DNA of 64,000 bases from NCBI RefSeq assembly GCF_001541095.1, contig NZ_LMXH01000001.1:880048-944047 (forward strand), written 5' to 3'. The stretch is from Paenibacillus sp. FJAT-26967. Its GTDB lineage: Bacteria > Bacillota > Bacilli > Paenibacillales > NBRC-103111. Of the stretch, positions 41,630-50,172 are shown one piece after another (the first letter of the stretch is position 1; the number at the start of each line of letters is the position of its first letter). Both the position numbers and the translations under genes were made by a program. The notes below the pieces were generated by a model. The model had not been told where the DNA came from, did not search any database, and saw only the letters and a program-made list of their open reading frames with translations.

Positions 41630-41795
41630 AAATAAACAAGTACTAAGCCGGATCAGTCGATTTAAGTTATGGCCGCCAGGTTGAGGTATGCTGTAGACAT
41701 AAAACCATTCATTACCTCTGTGTTTGAATCGGCGGGATTCCAGATTAAACCCTTCGCCAAGGCGGGCGGAGGGTTTACCAGTGTCATTCATGCGT

Positions 41796-43706
41796 TCAAC
41801 TGCAATCCTTGGCAGCCGGCGGACCAAATGTCAGCCGGACGAGTGTGCCCCGCCCGGGTTCGCTCGATGCTTCGATCCGGCCGGCCTGCTGGATAACAAG
41901 CTGGCGGGCAATAGCCATGCCGAGTCCCGTTCCCCGGGTTTCCCCTTCTGTGTGGGTGCCCCGGTAATAGCGGTCGAACAGCTTCTCCAGCGTCTCTTCG
42001 TCCATGCCGATGCCGTTGTCGCGGATGTCGAGAACGAATCCGCCTCCCGGCGCACCGGTTAGCTTCACTTCGACCGGTGTAGCAGGAGGGTTATGACGGA
42101 TCGCATTGGCGACCAGATTGTCCAGCACCCTGCGGAATGCTTGCCGGTCGATCGGATAGGCAACAAGAGCTGCCGCAGGTTCGAATGTCACATTCGCATC
42201 CGCAAACTCCGGGTCATTAATGACCTGGAGAATGCTGCGGCGCACAAATTCATTCAATTCCGTCTGCTCCGGTACAAACGGCTGCCCTCCGTTTTTGAGA
42301 CGGAAGGTCAGACTCAGGTCGCCGGCAAGCTGCTCCATAAAATCGGCCTTGTCTTTAATGATGGCGGCAAATTCTTTAATCTCCGTCTCCGTCCATGTAT
42401 ACTGAGGCGCCTCCAGCATATGGGCGTAGCCCTTAATGGACGCGAGGGGCGTTCTGAGATCGTGTGATATTCCCGCGATCCACTCATCCCGCGTCCGCTC
42501 CAGCTGGGCGCGCGCTTCCTCGCTCTGGCGCAGCGCTTCCGAGAGCTGCTGCAGCGTCTGCATGACGTCGCTGTACAAGCGGAAGCGCTTCTTGAGCCGC
42601 CCGTCCTTGCGGCGGCTCCGGGGCTGCCCGCCGCTGCTGGCGGGTTCATCGTAGCTGCTGCGGCTAATTCGCCTGAGCCATGCCAGGATGTGCAGCATCG
42701 GTGTGCCGAAGCGGTGCCCATACCAGAAGGCAGCGCCGACAAGCAGCAGCAGCATCCCGGCGAACAGGCCCAAGAAGGCGGCAACCGCCGCCTGGGGCAC
42801 TGTCTCCGGGAAGGTGCCGGTACTATCGCTTCGCTGCGGCACCGAGACGACCCAGGTGCGTCCATCGGCTTCGCTGAGGGACGCCAGATCGTAGCCGTAG
42901 CGTTCGCTGTGCTGGGAGCGGAGCGCCAGATCTTGCAGGCTGTAAGCCGAAGGAAGATCTGGCGGCTTGCGGAAGGCCGCCCGTTCCTCGCCTTCCGGAC
43001 TCAGCAGCTGGACGGCTGCGCCTGCTGCGATGAGCTTTTGCTGCAGCGGCTGGGGAAGATGGAGCTGCCCGTCTTCGTAGACGGAAGTTCCATCCCGTGC
43101 TCCGGCCTCCATAGGTTCGTCTTTCGAAGCTTTAGTTAATGCTTCAGTTCCTTCATCTTCTTCCTTCGCTTCTTCATTTGCTCCTGCTGCTCCACTGCCG
43201 GCCTTCGGAGCTTTATCCGCTTCTCCTGCCAGAGCTGCACTCCTTGACACCTCTTCGACGAGAATCCGTTCGATGCTTCTTTTGCCGTACAGGAGCGTGT
43301 ACGTATTCCCATTCTTCTCTTCGATCCACAAATAAAGCGCATAGGGAAAAGGTTTGCGGCCTGACCAGTAATCCACGAATTCACCCGGGAGGTAGCGGTC
43401 TGGAACATCGGCGGGAACTCCGTATGAATGGGTGACCGAGCCGTCATCATCCAGAACCTGGAGCCAGCCGCCCTGGCGGAGAGCCTGATCCAGAAGCTTA
43501 CTGTCAAATGTGATGCGCTCGTTTTCCGTGCGGATCGAATCGACTAGTTTCGTCATCCCGGCATTTGTAAAATCCTGATTCATTTCGATTCGGGTAATTT
43601 CATTGAAAAAATAAGAAACCGCGCCGCCGACCAGCAGCAGAATTAAGAATCCGATCGTTACCAGTTGAGCGATAAACCGGAGTATGAGCCGTTTTCTAAC
43701 GTCCAC
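41796..43706 (-). CDS. Sensor histidine kinase with large extracytoplasmic region
   Basis: A 636-residue two-component sensor. A membrane helix (~15-37) leads into a ~270-residue outside region that includes an Ala/Glu/Lys-rich stretch (EEAKEEDEGTEALTKASKDEP), then a second helix (~305-328), HisKA with ISHDLRTPLASIKGYAHML and an HATPase domain (NLVANAIRHN, DNGIGM, GTGLGMAIA). The GTG at 43706 follows AGGAGGAG and overlaps the regulator's stop by 11 bases. It phosphorylates the partner regulator. The signal is unknown. Confidence 0.87.
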   Translation of the reverse strand: MDVRKRLILRFIAQLVTIGFLILLLVGGAVSYFFNEITRIEMNQDFTNAGMTKLVDSIRTENERITFDSKLLDQALRQGGWLQVLDDDGSVTHSYGVPADVPDRYLPGEFVDYWSGRKPFPYALYLWIEEKNGNTYTLLYGKRSIERILVEEVSRSAALAGEADKAPKAGSGAAGANEEAKEEDEGTEALTKASKDEPMEAGARDGTSVYEDGQLHLPQPLQQKLIAAGAAVQLLSPEGEERAAFRKPPDLPSAYSLQDLALRSQHSERYGYDLASLSEADGRTWVVSVPQRSDSTGTFPETVPQAAVAAFLGLFAGMLLLLVGAAFWYGHRFGTPMLHILAWLRRISRSSYDEPASSGGQPRSRRKDGRLKKRFRLYSDVMQTLQQLSEALRQSEEARAQLERTRDEWIAGISHDLRTPLASIKGYAHMLEAPQYTWTETEIKEFAAIIKDKADFMEQLAGDLSLTFRLKNGGQPFVPEQTELNEFVRRSILQVINDPEFADANVTFEPAAALVAYPIDRQAFRRVLDNLVANAIRHNPPATPVEVKLTGAPGGGFVLDIRDNGIGMDEETLEKLFDRYYRGTHTEGETRGTGLGMAIARQLVIQQAGRIEASSEPGRGTLVRLTFGPPAAKDCS

Positions 43707-44484
43707 GGTCAGGCTCCTCCTGCTGCGCAGGCCGCACAAGCTTATAACCGAGCCCGCGAACGGTCACGAGCAGCTTCGGTTCTCCGGGATTCTTCTCGAT
43801 CCGCTCCCGGATGCGATGAACGTGCACCATCACCGTGTTATCGTCACCGAGGCTGTCGGTCCCCCAGACTTTCTCATACAACTGCTGCTTACTGAAAATC
43901 CGGTTAGGATTGCGGCACAAAAACAGCAGGAGCTGGTATACCTGAGCCGGACAGGAGTGGCTGCGTCCCTCGACAATAAGTTCCCCGGCCAGCGCGTCCA
44001 GCTGAAAACGGCCGTAATCGTACCGTTCACCCGGAACAAGGTCCGGGTAAGAGAGGGACTCACGGGCTGCGGATAAGGGGTCTTGGTTTGGCCGATATTT
44101 GCCGACATGAGGCTGCACCTGCCTGCGGAGTCTGGCTTTGATGCGAGCCACTACTTCCAGCGGGTTGAAAGGTTTTGTTATATAATCGTCTCCGCCGAGT
44201 GCGAATCCCGTAAGTTTGTCGAAATCCGAACCCCTTGCCGTCAGAAAAAGAACCGGTGCATCCGTTATTGAACGTATAAGAGGGCAAATATCGAATCCGC
44301 TTTTTCCGGGCAGCATAACATCCAGCAGAATAAGCGCATAAGGCTTCCGCCGGCACGCTTCGAAAGCCTCTTCTGCAGTTGCAGCGGTGTCTATGTCGGT
44401 AAAACCTTCTTTTCCGAGTACTTTTGTGAGCATATGTAGAATAGCCGATTCATCATCAACGATCAGAATGCTGGCTTCGTTCAT
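43696..44484 (-). CDS. OmpR-family response regulator
   Basis: A 262-residue response regulator. The receiver (ILIVDDES, LILLDVMLPG with the phospho-acceptor Asp, LFLTARG, TKPFNPLE) spans ~residues 5-115 and an OmpR/PhoB winged helix follows ~residues 150-255 (IFSKQQLYEKVWG, VHVHRIRERIEKNP). The ATG at 44484 has AAGGAG 13 bases upstream; GTG four codons up lies too close to it. The kinase gene overlaps its end. The genes controlled are not known; the divergent M23 peptidase is a candidate. Confidence 0.87.
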   Translation of the reverse strand: MNEASILIVDDESAILHMLTKVLGKEGFTDIDTAATAEEAFEACRRKPYALILLDVMLPGKSGFDICPLIRSITDAPVLFLTARGSDFDKLTGFALGGDDYITKPFNPLEVVARIKARLRRQVQPHVGKYRPNQDPLSAARESLSYPDLVPGERYDYGRFQLDALAGELIVEGRSHSCPAQVYQLLLFLCRNPNRIFSKQQLYEKVWGTDSLGDDNTVMVHVHRIRERIEKNPGEPKLLVTVRGLGYKLVRPAQQEEPDRGR

Positions 44485-44727
44485 AACGTCTGACACACTC
44501 CTTCGCAGAGCCTCATTGCTGCTTGTTTACTGTCATCATACCATGAATGGCTGAACGTAAAAGAAACGCAATCTTAACAGAAGCTTACGGAACCGGATGA
44601 CTTTTTGAAGGAAAATTAAGGAAGGTGTAAGGCGGTGTTACGCTTGGGATAACAACAGTCTGTTAAACTGTTAACCAAGCAACGAATTCACGCAGCACAA
44701 TACGGGTCGGGGAAGGGAAAGGATGGG

Positions 44728-45717
44728 ATGAGGATGATAGCAAGTAGCTGGGCGATGGCCGCCCTGCTGATTTTTTCGTCATGGACGGGATACGGGCCCG
44801 CAGATAGAGGCGGCAGTAACCCCCTTGTCGTAAGCAAACCGGAGGATAAGGGAGGCGCAGCAATGAGGCCGGAGCAGCTTGGCAAGTTTTTTCTAGAAGG
44901 AAAATTCGAGACTATTTACAGCCGCTTCAGTCCTGAATTTAAAGAGCAGGTGAGCTTGAAAGACGTGAAGAAACTGGGACGATCGTTTAACCGGGGAGTT
45001 AAATCGTATACCTTGCAGAGCAAAATGAATGTGGATGGAGCTTACCGCTATGTATGGACAGACGATTCGAAGTCCAAGGGCATCGTAGCGATAATCGATG
45101 CGAATAAGATCATTCACGGACTTCAAGCGCTTCCGCTGCAAACCTACCCGGATACGGACCAAGCATGGAGTCAAACAGAGTTTGAGCTTCCATTCAGGGG
45201 GGAATGGGATGTCGTATGGGGCGGGACCAACGTACTGCTTAACTACCATTACGAACATCAATCCCAGCGTTACGCTTATGATCTCGTGAGAATGAAAGAT
45301 GGTTCCAGCTATTCCGGAGACGGAGCCAAACTGGAAAGTTACTATGCGTTTGGCCAAGAAGTTCTTGCCCCGGCTCCAGGTACTATCGTAAAAATGGAGA
45401 ATGGCAAGCCCGATAACGAGATCGGACAGACCGATGCTGAGAATCCAGCCGGGAATCACGTTGTTATCGACCATGGAAACGGTGAGTTCAGTTATCTGGC
45501 GCACTTTAAGCAGGATTCCATCCTTGTGAAGCCAGGGGACCGGGTTAAATCGGGACAGAAGCTCGGGCTGGTCGGCAATTCCGGCAATACAAGCGAACCT
45601 CATATTCATTATCATGTATCCGACGGACCTGATTTGTTTGAGGCCAGCTCCATTCGGATCAAATTCAAAGGCGGTATGGATCCGCTGCAGGGACAGAAAG
45701 TTACAGGTGTGGAGTAA
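44728..45717 (+). CDS. M23 family peptidase with DUF3887-type N-terminal region
   Basis: A 329-residue exported protein. A short hydrophobic N-terminus (MRMIASSWAMAALLIFSSW) is followed by a region resembling DUF3887 (FFLEGKFETIYSRFSPEFKEQVSLKDVKK) and an M23/LytM domain from about residue 180: YAYDLVRM, LAPAPGTIV, GNHVVIDHGNGEFSYLAHF, and HIHYHV. The zinc ligands are the Asp of YAYDL region and His of HIHYH. It probably cuts peptidoglycan cross-links. GGGAAAGG lies before the ATG. It is divergent from the two-component system, which may control it. Confidence 0.82.
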   Translation: MRMIASSWAMAALLIFSSWTGYGPADRGGSNPLVVSKPEDKGGAAMRPEQLGKFFLEGKFETIYSRFSPEFKEQVSLKDVKKLGRSFNRGVKSYTLQSKMNVDGAYRYVWTDDSKSKGIVAIIDANKIIHGLQALPLQTYPDTDQAWSQTEFELPFRGEWDVVWGGTNVLLNYHYEHQSQRYAYDLVRMKDGSSYSGDGAKLESYYAFGQEVLAPAPGTIVKMENGKPDNEIGQTDAENPAGNHVVIDHGNGEFSYLAHFKQDSILVKPGDRVKSGQKLGLVGNSGNTSEPHIHYHVSDGPDLFEASSIRIKFKGGMDPLQGQKVTGVE

Positions 45718-45778
45718 CGAATAAGCGATACTATGATCAAGCGGATAGGATAAGCGAATATAGTCAGATCGGCAGGAC

Positions 45779-45832
45779 AAAAAACCTTCCTCTGTCACGG
45801 GAGTTTCCATACCCGGCAGACGAAGGTTTTTT
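45779..45832. terminator. Bidirectional terminator
   Basis: AAAAAACCTTC and GAAGGTTTTTT close a ~32-base loop that is itself partly paired (CTGTCACGGG with CCCGGCAG). It lies between convergent genes. Confidence 0.7.
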
Positions 45833-45916
45833 GGGGAGGTGCGTGTTACTTGTACGACAGGTTAGGCGAGCCGTGCCGTTCCGGCTTCAGTGCCCGGGCC
45901 GCCTGTGCCTATACCG

Positions 45917-47299
45917 TTACATCGGTCTGGGTCTGGGTAGTCCGGCGATTCCTGCGCCGCCGGCTGTATGTTCCGCCGGATCGGCCCCGCGGTTCAATTC
46001 CATCAGATGAATGACCTCCGACTGCGCGTTCCGGAGCGCCTCCTCCGGACTGCGGATTCCGAGCAGAGCTTCATCGATTTGAGATGCGATCACACTTTTG
46101 AAATCCGGTGCAGACAGCGGTTCCGCAAATAACCGGGTGACCTCGAGGTTACTGGAGACTGCCTGATAGACCGGATTGTCTGCCATTTGATTATTGTACA
46201 TGACATCTTTGTTAGCGGACATTTCCATATTACGCAGAGACCAGGATTGCTGCGCTTCTGCACTTGTAAGGTACTCGATGAACTCCCATGCCGCCTCCGG
46301 GTGCTTGGCGCCTTGAGGAATCTCCAAAGCATAGCCGCTGCCGCTGCTCCAATGTCCGCTTCCGGCCTTTCTTTCGGGGATTGGTGCGACGCCGTAGTCC
46401 AGCTCCTCGCTGAATTCGCGAATAGAGGAGGAGAATGCAGGACTCTCGGTCATCATAGCCACTTTTCCGGTCAGGAACGGATTAATCTGCGTCTCTCTAT
46501 AATCTTCATTCACAGCCGCTATCGTATCCTGCCCCAGTCTATCATCCCAACGGGCCAGCCATTCCAGAGCTTCTGTTTTGGCTTCCGTATGGATGACAAG
46601 TTGTCCGTTATCGTCGAAGAACCCCCTTCCTCCGTCCGCATTCATCATCCAGCTTTCTTCGCCAAAGCTTCCCCACAGCGGATAAAATCCGATCCGGTCA
46701 TACCCGCCCCCGGAATTCCGGCGGTCGAGCTTTATGGCAGCCTGCTCCAGCTGATCCCATGTTTTCGGAGGAGTGTCCGGATCAAGTCCGGCTTCACGGA
46801 AAGCCTTCTTATTGTAGAAAAGAAGCCGCGTATCCGTGAGGAAAGGGAGGGCGTAAGCTTCGTCTTGGTATTGCACGGCTTCCCAGAGCCGGGGATAGAA
46901 ACGTTCCTTCAGAACAGGGGCTTGCTCAATAAATTTGGATAAGTTCGTGTTCTGGTTATGAAAGGCTCTCTTCTCAACGGAAGCCAGATCGCTCACAATC
47001 ACATCCGCCGGCTGGCGGGAAGCAACGGCATTGGAATTGGTCGCCTCCATTTCGTCCGCAGGAACAAACGTATGCTGGACGAGAATGGTGTCCTGTGCCT
47101 GGTTGAAATCCTCGATCATCTGCCGGATAGCCGCTCCCTGACTGTCTGAATTCCATGAACTCCAGAAATTCAGCACCGTTTTGCCGTATTGAGCCGCAGG
47201 AATCGGAGCCGCCTCATAAGGTTTCGCGCATCCTGACACCAGGAGAGCGAGCGCAGATAGGGTACAGACGGTCCAGGTGGCGGTTTGTAGTGGTCGCAT
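45917..47299 (-). CDS. ABC transporter extracellular solute-binding lipoprotein
   Basis: A 460-residue lipoprotein. The signal ends with a lipobox (LALLVSGC). The mature part matches family 1 sugar-binding proteins: KTVLNFWSSWNSDSQGAAIRQMIEDF near the start, YALPFLTDTRLLFYNKKAFREAGL, and WEFIEYLTSAEAQQSW near residue 350. It would deliver a sugar or oligosaccharide to a membrane permease. AGGGGAG precedes the ATG. No permease genes lie within reach, so its partners are elsewhere or outside the window. Confidence 0.86.
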   Translation of the reverse strand: MRPLQTATWTVCTLSALALLVSGCAKPYEAAPIPAAQYGKTVLNFWSSWNSDSQGAAIRQMIEDFNQAQDTILVQHTFVPADEMEATNSNAVASRQPADVIVSDLASVEKRAFHNQNTNLSKFIEQAPVLKERFYPRLWEAVQYQDEAYALPFLTDTRLLFYNKKAFREAGLDPDTPPKTWDQLEQAAIKLDRRNSGGGYDRIGFYPLWGSFGEESWMMNADGGRGFFDDNGQLVIHTEAKTEALEWLARWDDRLGQDTIAAVNEDYRETQINPFLTGKVAMMTESPAFSSSIREFSEELDYGVAPIPERKAGSGHWSSGSGYALEIPQGAKHPEAAWEFIEYLTSAEAQQSWSLRNMEMSANKDVMYNNQMADNPVYQAVSSNLEVTRLFAEPLSAPDFKSVIASQIDEALLGIRSPEEALRNAQSEVIHLMELNRGADPAEHTAGGAGIAGLPRPRPM

Positions 47300-47524
47300 T
47301 TACTCACTCCCCTCCAAAATTTGGATCTACTCAGTAGTACCCGGTAGAAATTATCGTGAATCTGCGCATGAATATTCTTTTTTTATGTTGTTGTAAAAAG
47401 TCGGATAAGCCGTTACTTTATAGGAAGAGCCCTATATTCAGATCGGCTCAGCCGGGATAAATTAGGAAAAAGGAATGCAACATAATGAATAAAAGTTCCG
47501 TCAATGAAAGTGGAGGTGAACATC

Positions 47525-48442
47525 ATGAAAAAATTAACAACGACACTGTTGGCTGCAATGCTAGTATTCTCACTCGGTTCCTCCGCGCTAGCTTTTTCGG
47601 ATATCAAAGGAAAACCGGAAGAGAAGGCTATTCTTTCTCTCAAAGAGAAGGGAATTGTGGACGGCATTGATGCCCAGCACTTTGCCCCTAATGCAACCAT
47701 GACGGCTGCACAAGGCGTCCAACTCATCGTTAAGGCACTTGAACTTGATACAGGCAAAGTCCGGTTTATTCGAGCGCCTAAAGCAAGCGACAGCTTCCCC
47801 AAAGCGAAGGACGATGTCTGGTATTCGGAATCTTTCATAATCGCGGGCGTGAACAACCTGCCGGTCGATCGTGAAATTGATCCTCAGCAGATCATCACGA
47901 AAGAGCAGTTCGCGGAATGGCTCCATGCCGCTGTCGAGAAGACAGGACCTTACCCGGTTATCCAAATGTTCCAGCTAATCGGGGATGAAGATCAGATTAC
48001 TCCCGGCAGCATGAATGCGATTCAGGTTCTTCTTCTGACGAAGATCGCGAAGCTGGATGAGAAAGGCAACTTCCAGCCGAAGAAGCCGATCAACCGCTAT
48101 GAGGCGGCAGTCTTGGCTTATAACGCGATGGAGTTTGTGGCCAAGCACAAAGCTGACGCCGGCGTACCGGCAGCACCGCAGCCTGCGGAAGACATCAAGG
48201 TCAGCGTGACGAAGGATAGCGAAGAGTTTAACAAAGTGACGCTCTCACGCGGGCTGATGCCTAATCCGGGTTATGGGATTTCCATTGACCGGGTTGAATA
48301 CGTAACGGCTGAAGAAGCCGTTGTATACTACACGCTCCGTGCACCGGACCCTACCAAGATGTATCCGGCTGTTATGACTGAGGTGGAGGCTTCCACAACG
48401 GTCAAGGCCGGCTACAAGGTGACAGCTGCCGCATCCAAATAA
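47525..48442 (+). CDS. SLH-like surface protein with PrcB-type C-terminal domain
   Basis: A 305-residue exported protein. A signal peptide (MKKLTTTLLAAMLVFSLGSSALA) is followed by SLH-like units (FSDIKGKPEEKAILSLKEKGIVDGIDAQHFAPNATMTAAQGVQLIVKAL and WYSESFIIAGVNNLP). The C-terminal ~80 residues (NPGYGISIDRVEYVTAEEAVVYYTLRAPDP) resemble the PrcB_C domain. The ATG at 47525 is preferred over an earlier one seven codons upstream, because GGAGGTGAAC lies right ahead. It probably lies in the cell wall. Terminator follows. The function is not known. Confidence 0.75.
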   Translation: MKKLTTTLLAAMLVFSLGSSALAFSDIKGKPEEKAILSLKEKGIVDGIDAQHFAPNATMTAAQGVQLIVKALELDTGKVRFIRAPKASDSFPKAKDDVWYSESFIIAGVNNLPVDREIDPQQIITKEQFAEWLHAAVEKTGPYPVIQMFQLIGDEDQITPGSMNAIQVLLLTKIAKLDEKGNFQPKKPINRYEAAVLAYNAMEFVAKHKADAGVPAAPQPAEDIKVSVTKDSEEFNKVTLSRGLMPNPGYGISIDRVEYVTAEEAVVYYTLRAPDPTKMYPAVMTEVEASTTVKAGYKVTAAASK

Positions 48443-48527
48443 GGAAATTCACCACATCATCCTTAATGACGTTAAGCCATACAGGCCGCTTGGTCCGTTT
48501 ACCGGTTCGAACAAGCGGCAGGTCTGA

Positions 48528-48579
48528 CAACGACAAAAACCTCACTTCCGATAACAAGGAAGTGAGGTTTTTGTCGTTG
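48528..48579. terminator. Bidirectional rho-independent terminator
   Basis: A 22-base perfect stem (CAACGACAAAAACCTCACTT... and complement) around GATAACAA. It serves convergent genes. Confidence 0.92.
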
Positions 48580-48737
48580 AGGAGTGTAGCGGCCGAGGCC
48601 ATCCGGCTTATTCTCACGCAGGCAGGTTGTCCGGTTGGTGTGAAGTTATACCCGGGAGGATGACTGTGTGAACGATGCTTATACTTCACATGGACACGCT
48701 GTCATGCGCTGAATCTGACTAAGGATCAAGGTCCGGT

Positions 48738-49721
48738 TTACGCTCCGGTCACGGCATACTCAGCGGTGCTGGGCTTGCTCGGCAGATGATGAATCGAGCG
48801 GACGTACCGGATCGTACGCGTCTTGGCTCGCATCACGATCGAATGCGTCTCCGCACGCTCGGCCGGCAGGAATCTGACGCCGCCCAGGAAATCGCCCGGC
48901 GTGATGCCCGTCGCGGCGAAGATGACATCGTCATCGCCGATCATATCCTCCAGACGCAGCAGCTTCGCGGGATCGTCTATGCCCATGGTCCGGCAGCGGG
49001 CGACATCTTCGTCGCTTCCCGGCATGAGGCGGCCCTGCAGCTCGCCGCCCAGGCAGTGCAGCGCGGCTGCTGCCAGAACGCCTTCCGGCGCGCCGCCGGA
49101 GCCGATGTAGAGATCCACGCCGGATTCAGGGAAAGCCGGCGCCATTGCTCCAGCGACATCTCCGTCGCTGAGGAGTTTCAGGCGCACGCCTACTTTGCGG
49201 AGCACCGCGATATGCTCTTCGTGGCGGTCGCGGTCAAGAATGGAGACCGTCAGGTCGGATATATTCTTGTCCAGCAGCCGCGCGGCTTTGAGCAGGGTCT
49301 CCTCCAGAGGCTCGTCCAGGCTCAGCTTGCCTTCCAGAGCGGGTCCTACCGCGAGCTTTTCCATATACATGTCAGGCGCATGAAGGAGTTTGCCCTTATC
49401 GGCAGCAGCAATAACAGCCAGCGCATTGTTTAAGGATTTGGACACCAGCTCGGTTCCTTCAACCGGGTCGACTGCAATGTCCACTTCCGGCCCGTCTCCG
49501 CTGCCTACTTGCTCCCCGATATACAGCATAGGAGCTTCATCCATTTCCCCTTCGCCGATGACAACCGTTCCCTTCATAGAAACAGAGCGGAATGAATCCC
49601 GCATCGCAGCTGTTGCCGCGCCGTCTGCTTCATTCTTGTTGCCGCGGCCCATCCAGTGGGCTGCAGCCAGCGCTGCCGCTTCCGTTACACGCACAATTTC
49701 CAAGGATAGTTCTCTTTGCAT
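48738..49721 (-). CDS. glpX: Class II fructose-1,6-bisphosphatase
   Basis: A 327-residue GlpX-type enzyme, which removes the 1-phosphate of fructose 1,6-bisphosphate in gluconeogenesis with a divalent metal. GEGEMDEAPMLYIGE and DPVEGTELV are the metal/phosphate-binding segments, and GSGGAPEGVLAAAAL and GDDDVIFAATGITPGD are the other conserved blocks. The ATG at 49721 follows GGAGGG. Length is near the family's usual ~320. It is divergent from the SR1P-like/ppdK/ccpN group and may share control with it. Confidence 0.93.
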   Translation of the reverse strand: MQRELSLEIVRVTEAAALAAAHWMGRGNKNEADGAATAAMRDSFRSVSMKGTVVIGEGEMDEAPMLYIGEQVGSGDGPEVDIAVDPVEGTELVSKSLNNALAVIAAADKGKLLHAPDMYMEKLAVGPALEGKLSLDEPLEETLLKAARLLDKNISDLTVSILDRDRHEEHIAVLRKVGVRLKLLSDGDVAGAMAPAFPESGVDLYIGSGGAPEGVLAAAALHCLGGELQGRLMPGSDEDVARCRTMGIDDPAKLLRLEDMIGDDDVIFAATGITPGDFLGGVRFLPAERAETHSIVMRAKTRTIRYVRSIHHLPSKPSTAEYAVTGA

Positions 49722-49744
49722 TCCATTTCCCTCCACAGGCCAAT

Positions 49745-49943
49745 TATGAGTCATATATAATCTAATGTGTTGTACTTAATAATAATATATGATATAAAAA
49801 AGGAGAAATCAATCCTTATTTGAGGATGATTGCAGATGACGCCGGTCCATGGGTAGATTTATGAGCTGCTGATGAACAAACTTTTCTCTTTTTAAAAGAA
49901 TGAAAGGGTGTTCATACATGTTTGGTATTATGACGTCATATAT
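49745..49943. promoter_or_regulatory. Candidate CcpN sites between glpX and the ppdK group
   Basis: TATGATATAAA at 49788 fits the CcpN motif TRTGHYATAYW at ten of eleven positions. TATGAGTCATATAT (49745-49758) and TATGACGTCATATAT (49929-49943) are related to each other by one extra base. The last lies 40 bases before the SR1P-like start. These are pattern matches only. Confidence 0.4.
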
Positions 49944-49983
49944 CTCAATAAGTACCATTATCCAATAAGAGGAGCGATGAACG

Positions 49984-50172
49984 ATGGAGAAAGTGAAATC
50001 GGAGAATCTGCTGGGAACCCTGCTTTGCAAGTGGTGCGACCGGGTATTGGGTGAGTTGGATACGGAGAGAGTGATGGTCTATTACATGGAATGCAGCGAC
50101 AGAGCCTGTACAGGGGCAGCAGATAAAAAGGGAGTGGAAACGAATGAGCAAGCAGTGGCTAATGCACTTTGA
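49984..50172 (+). CDS. Small SR1P-like (GapA-binding peptide type) protein
   Basis: A 62-residue protein. LGTLLCKWCDRVLGELDTERVMVYYMECSD repeats the pattern of the 39-residue SR1P of Bacillus (GTxxCxxC, acidic stretch, VxVxYxxC). SR1P binds GapA, and in B. subtilis its gene is repressed by CcpN. The match is by eye and the protein is longer, with a C-terminal tail that overlaps ppdK by 29 bases. AGAGGAGCG precedes the ATG. Position ahead of ppdK and ccpN supports the assignment. Confidence 0.6.
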   Translation: MEKVKSENLLGTLLCKWCDRVLGELDTERVMVYYMECSDRACTGAADKKGVETNEQAVANAL

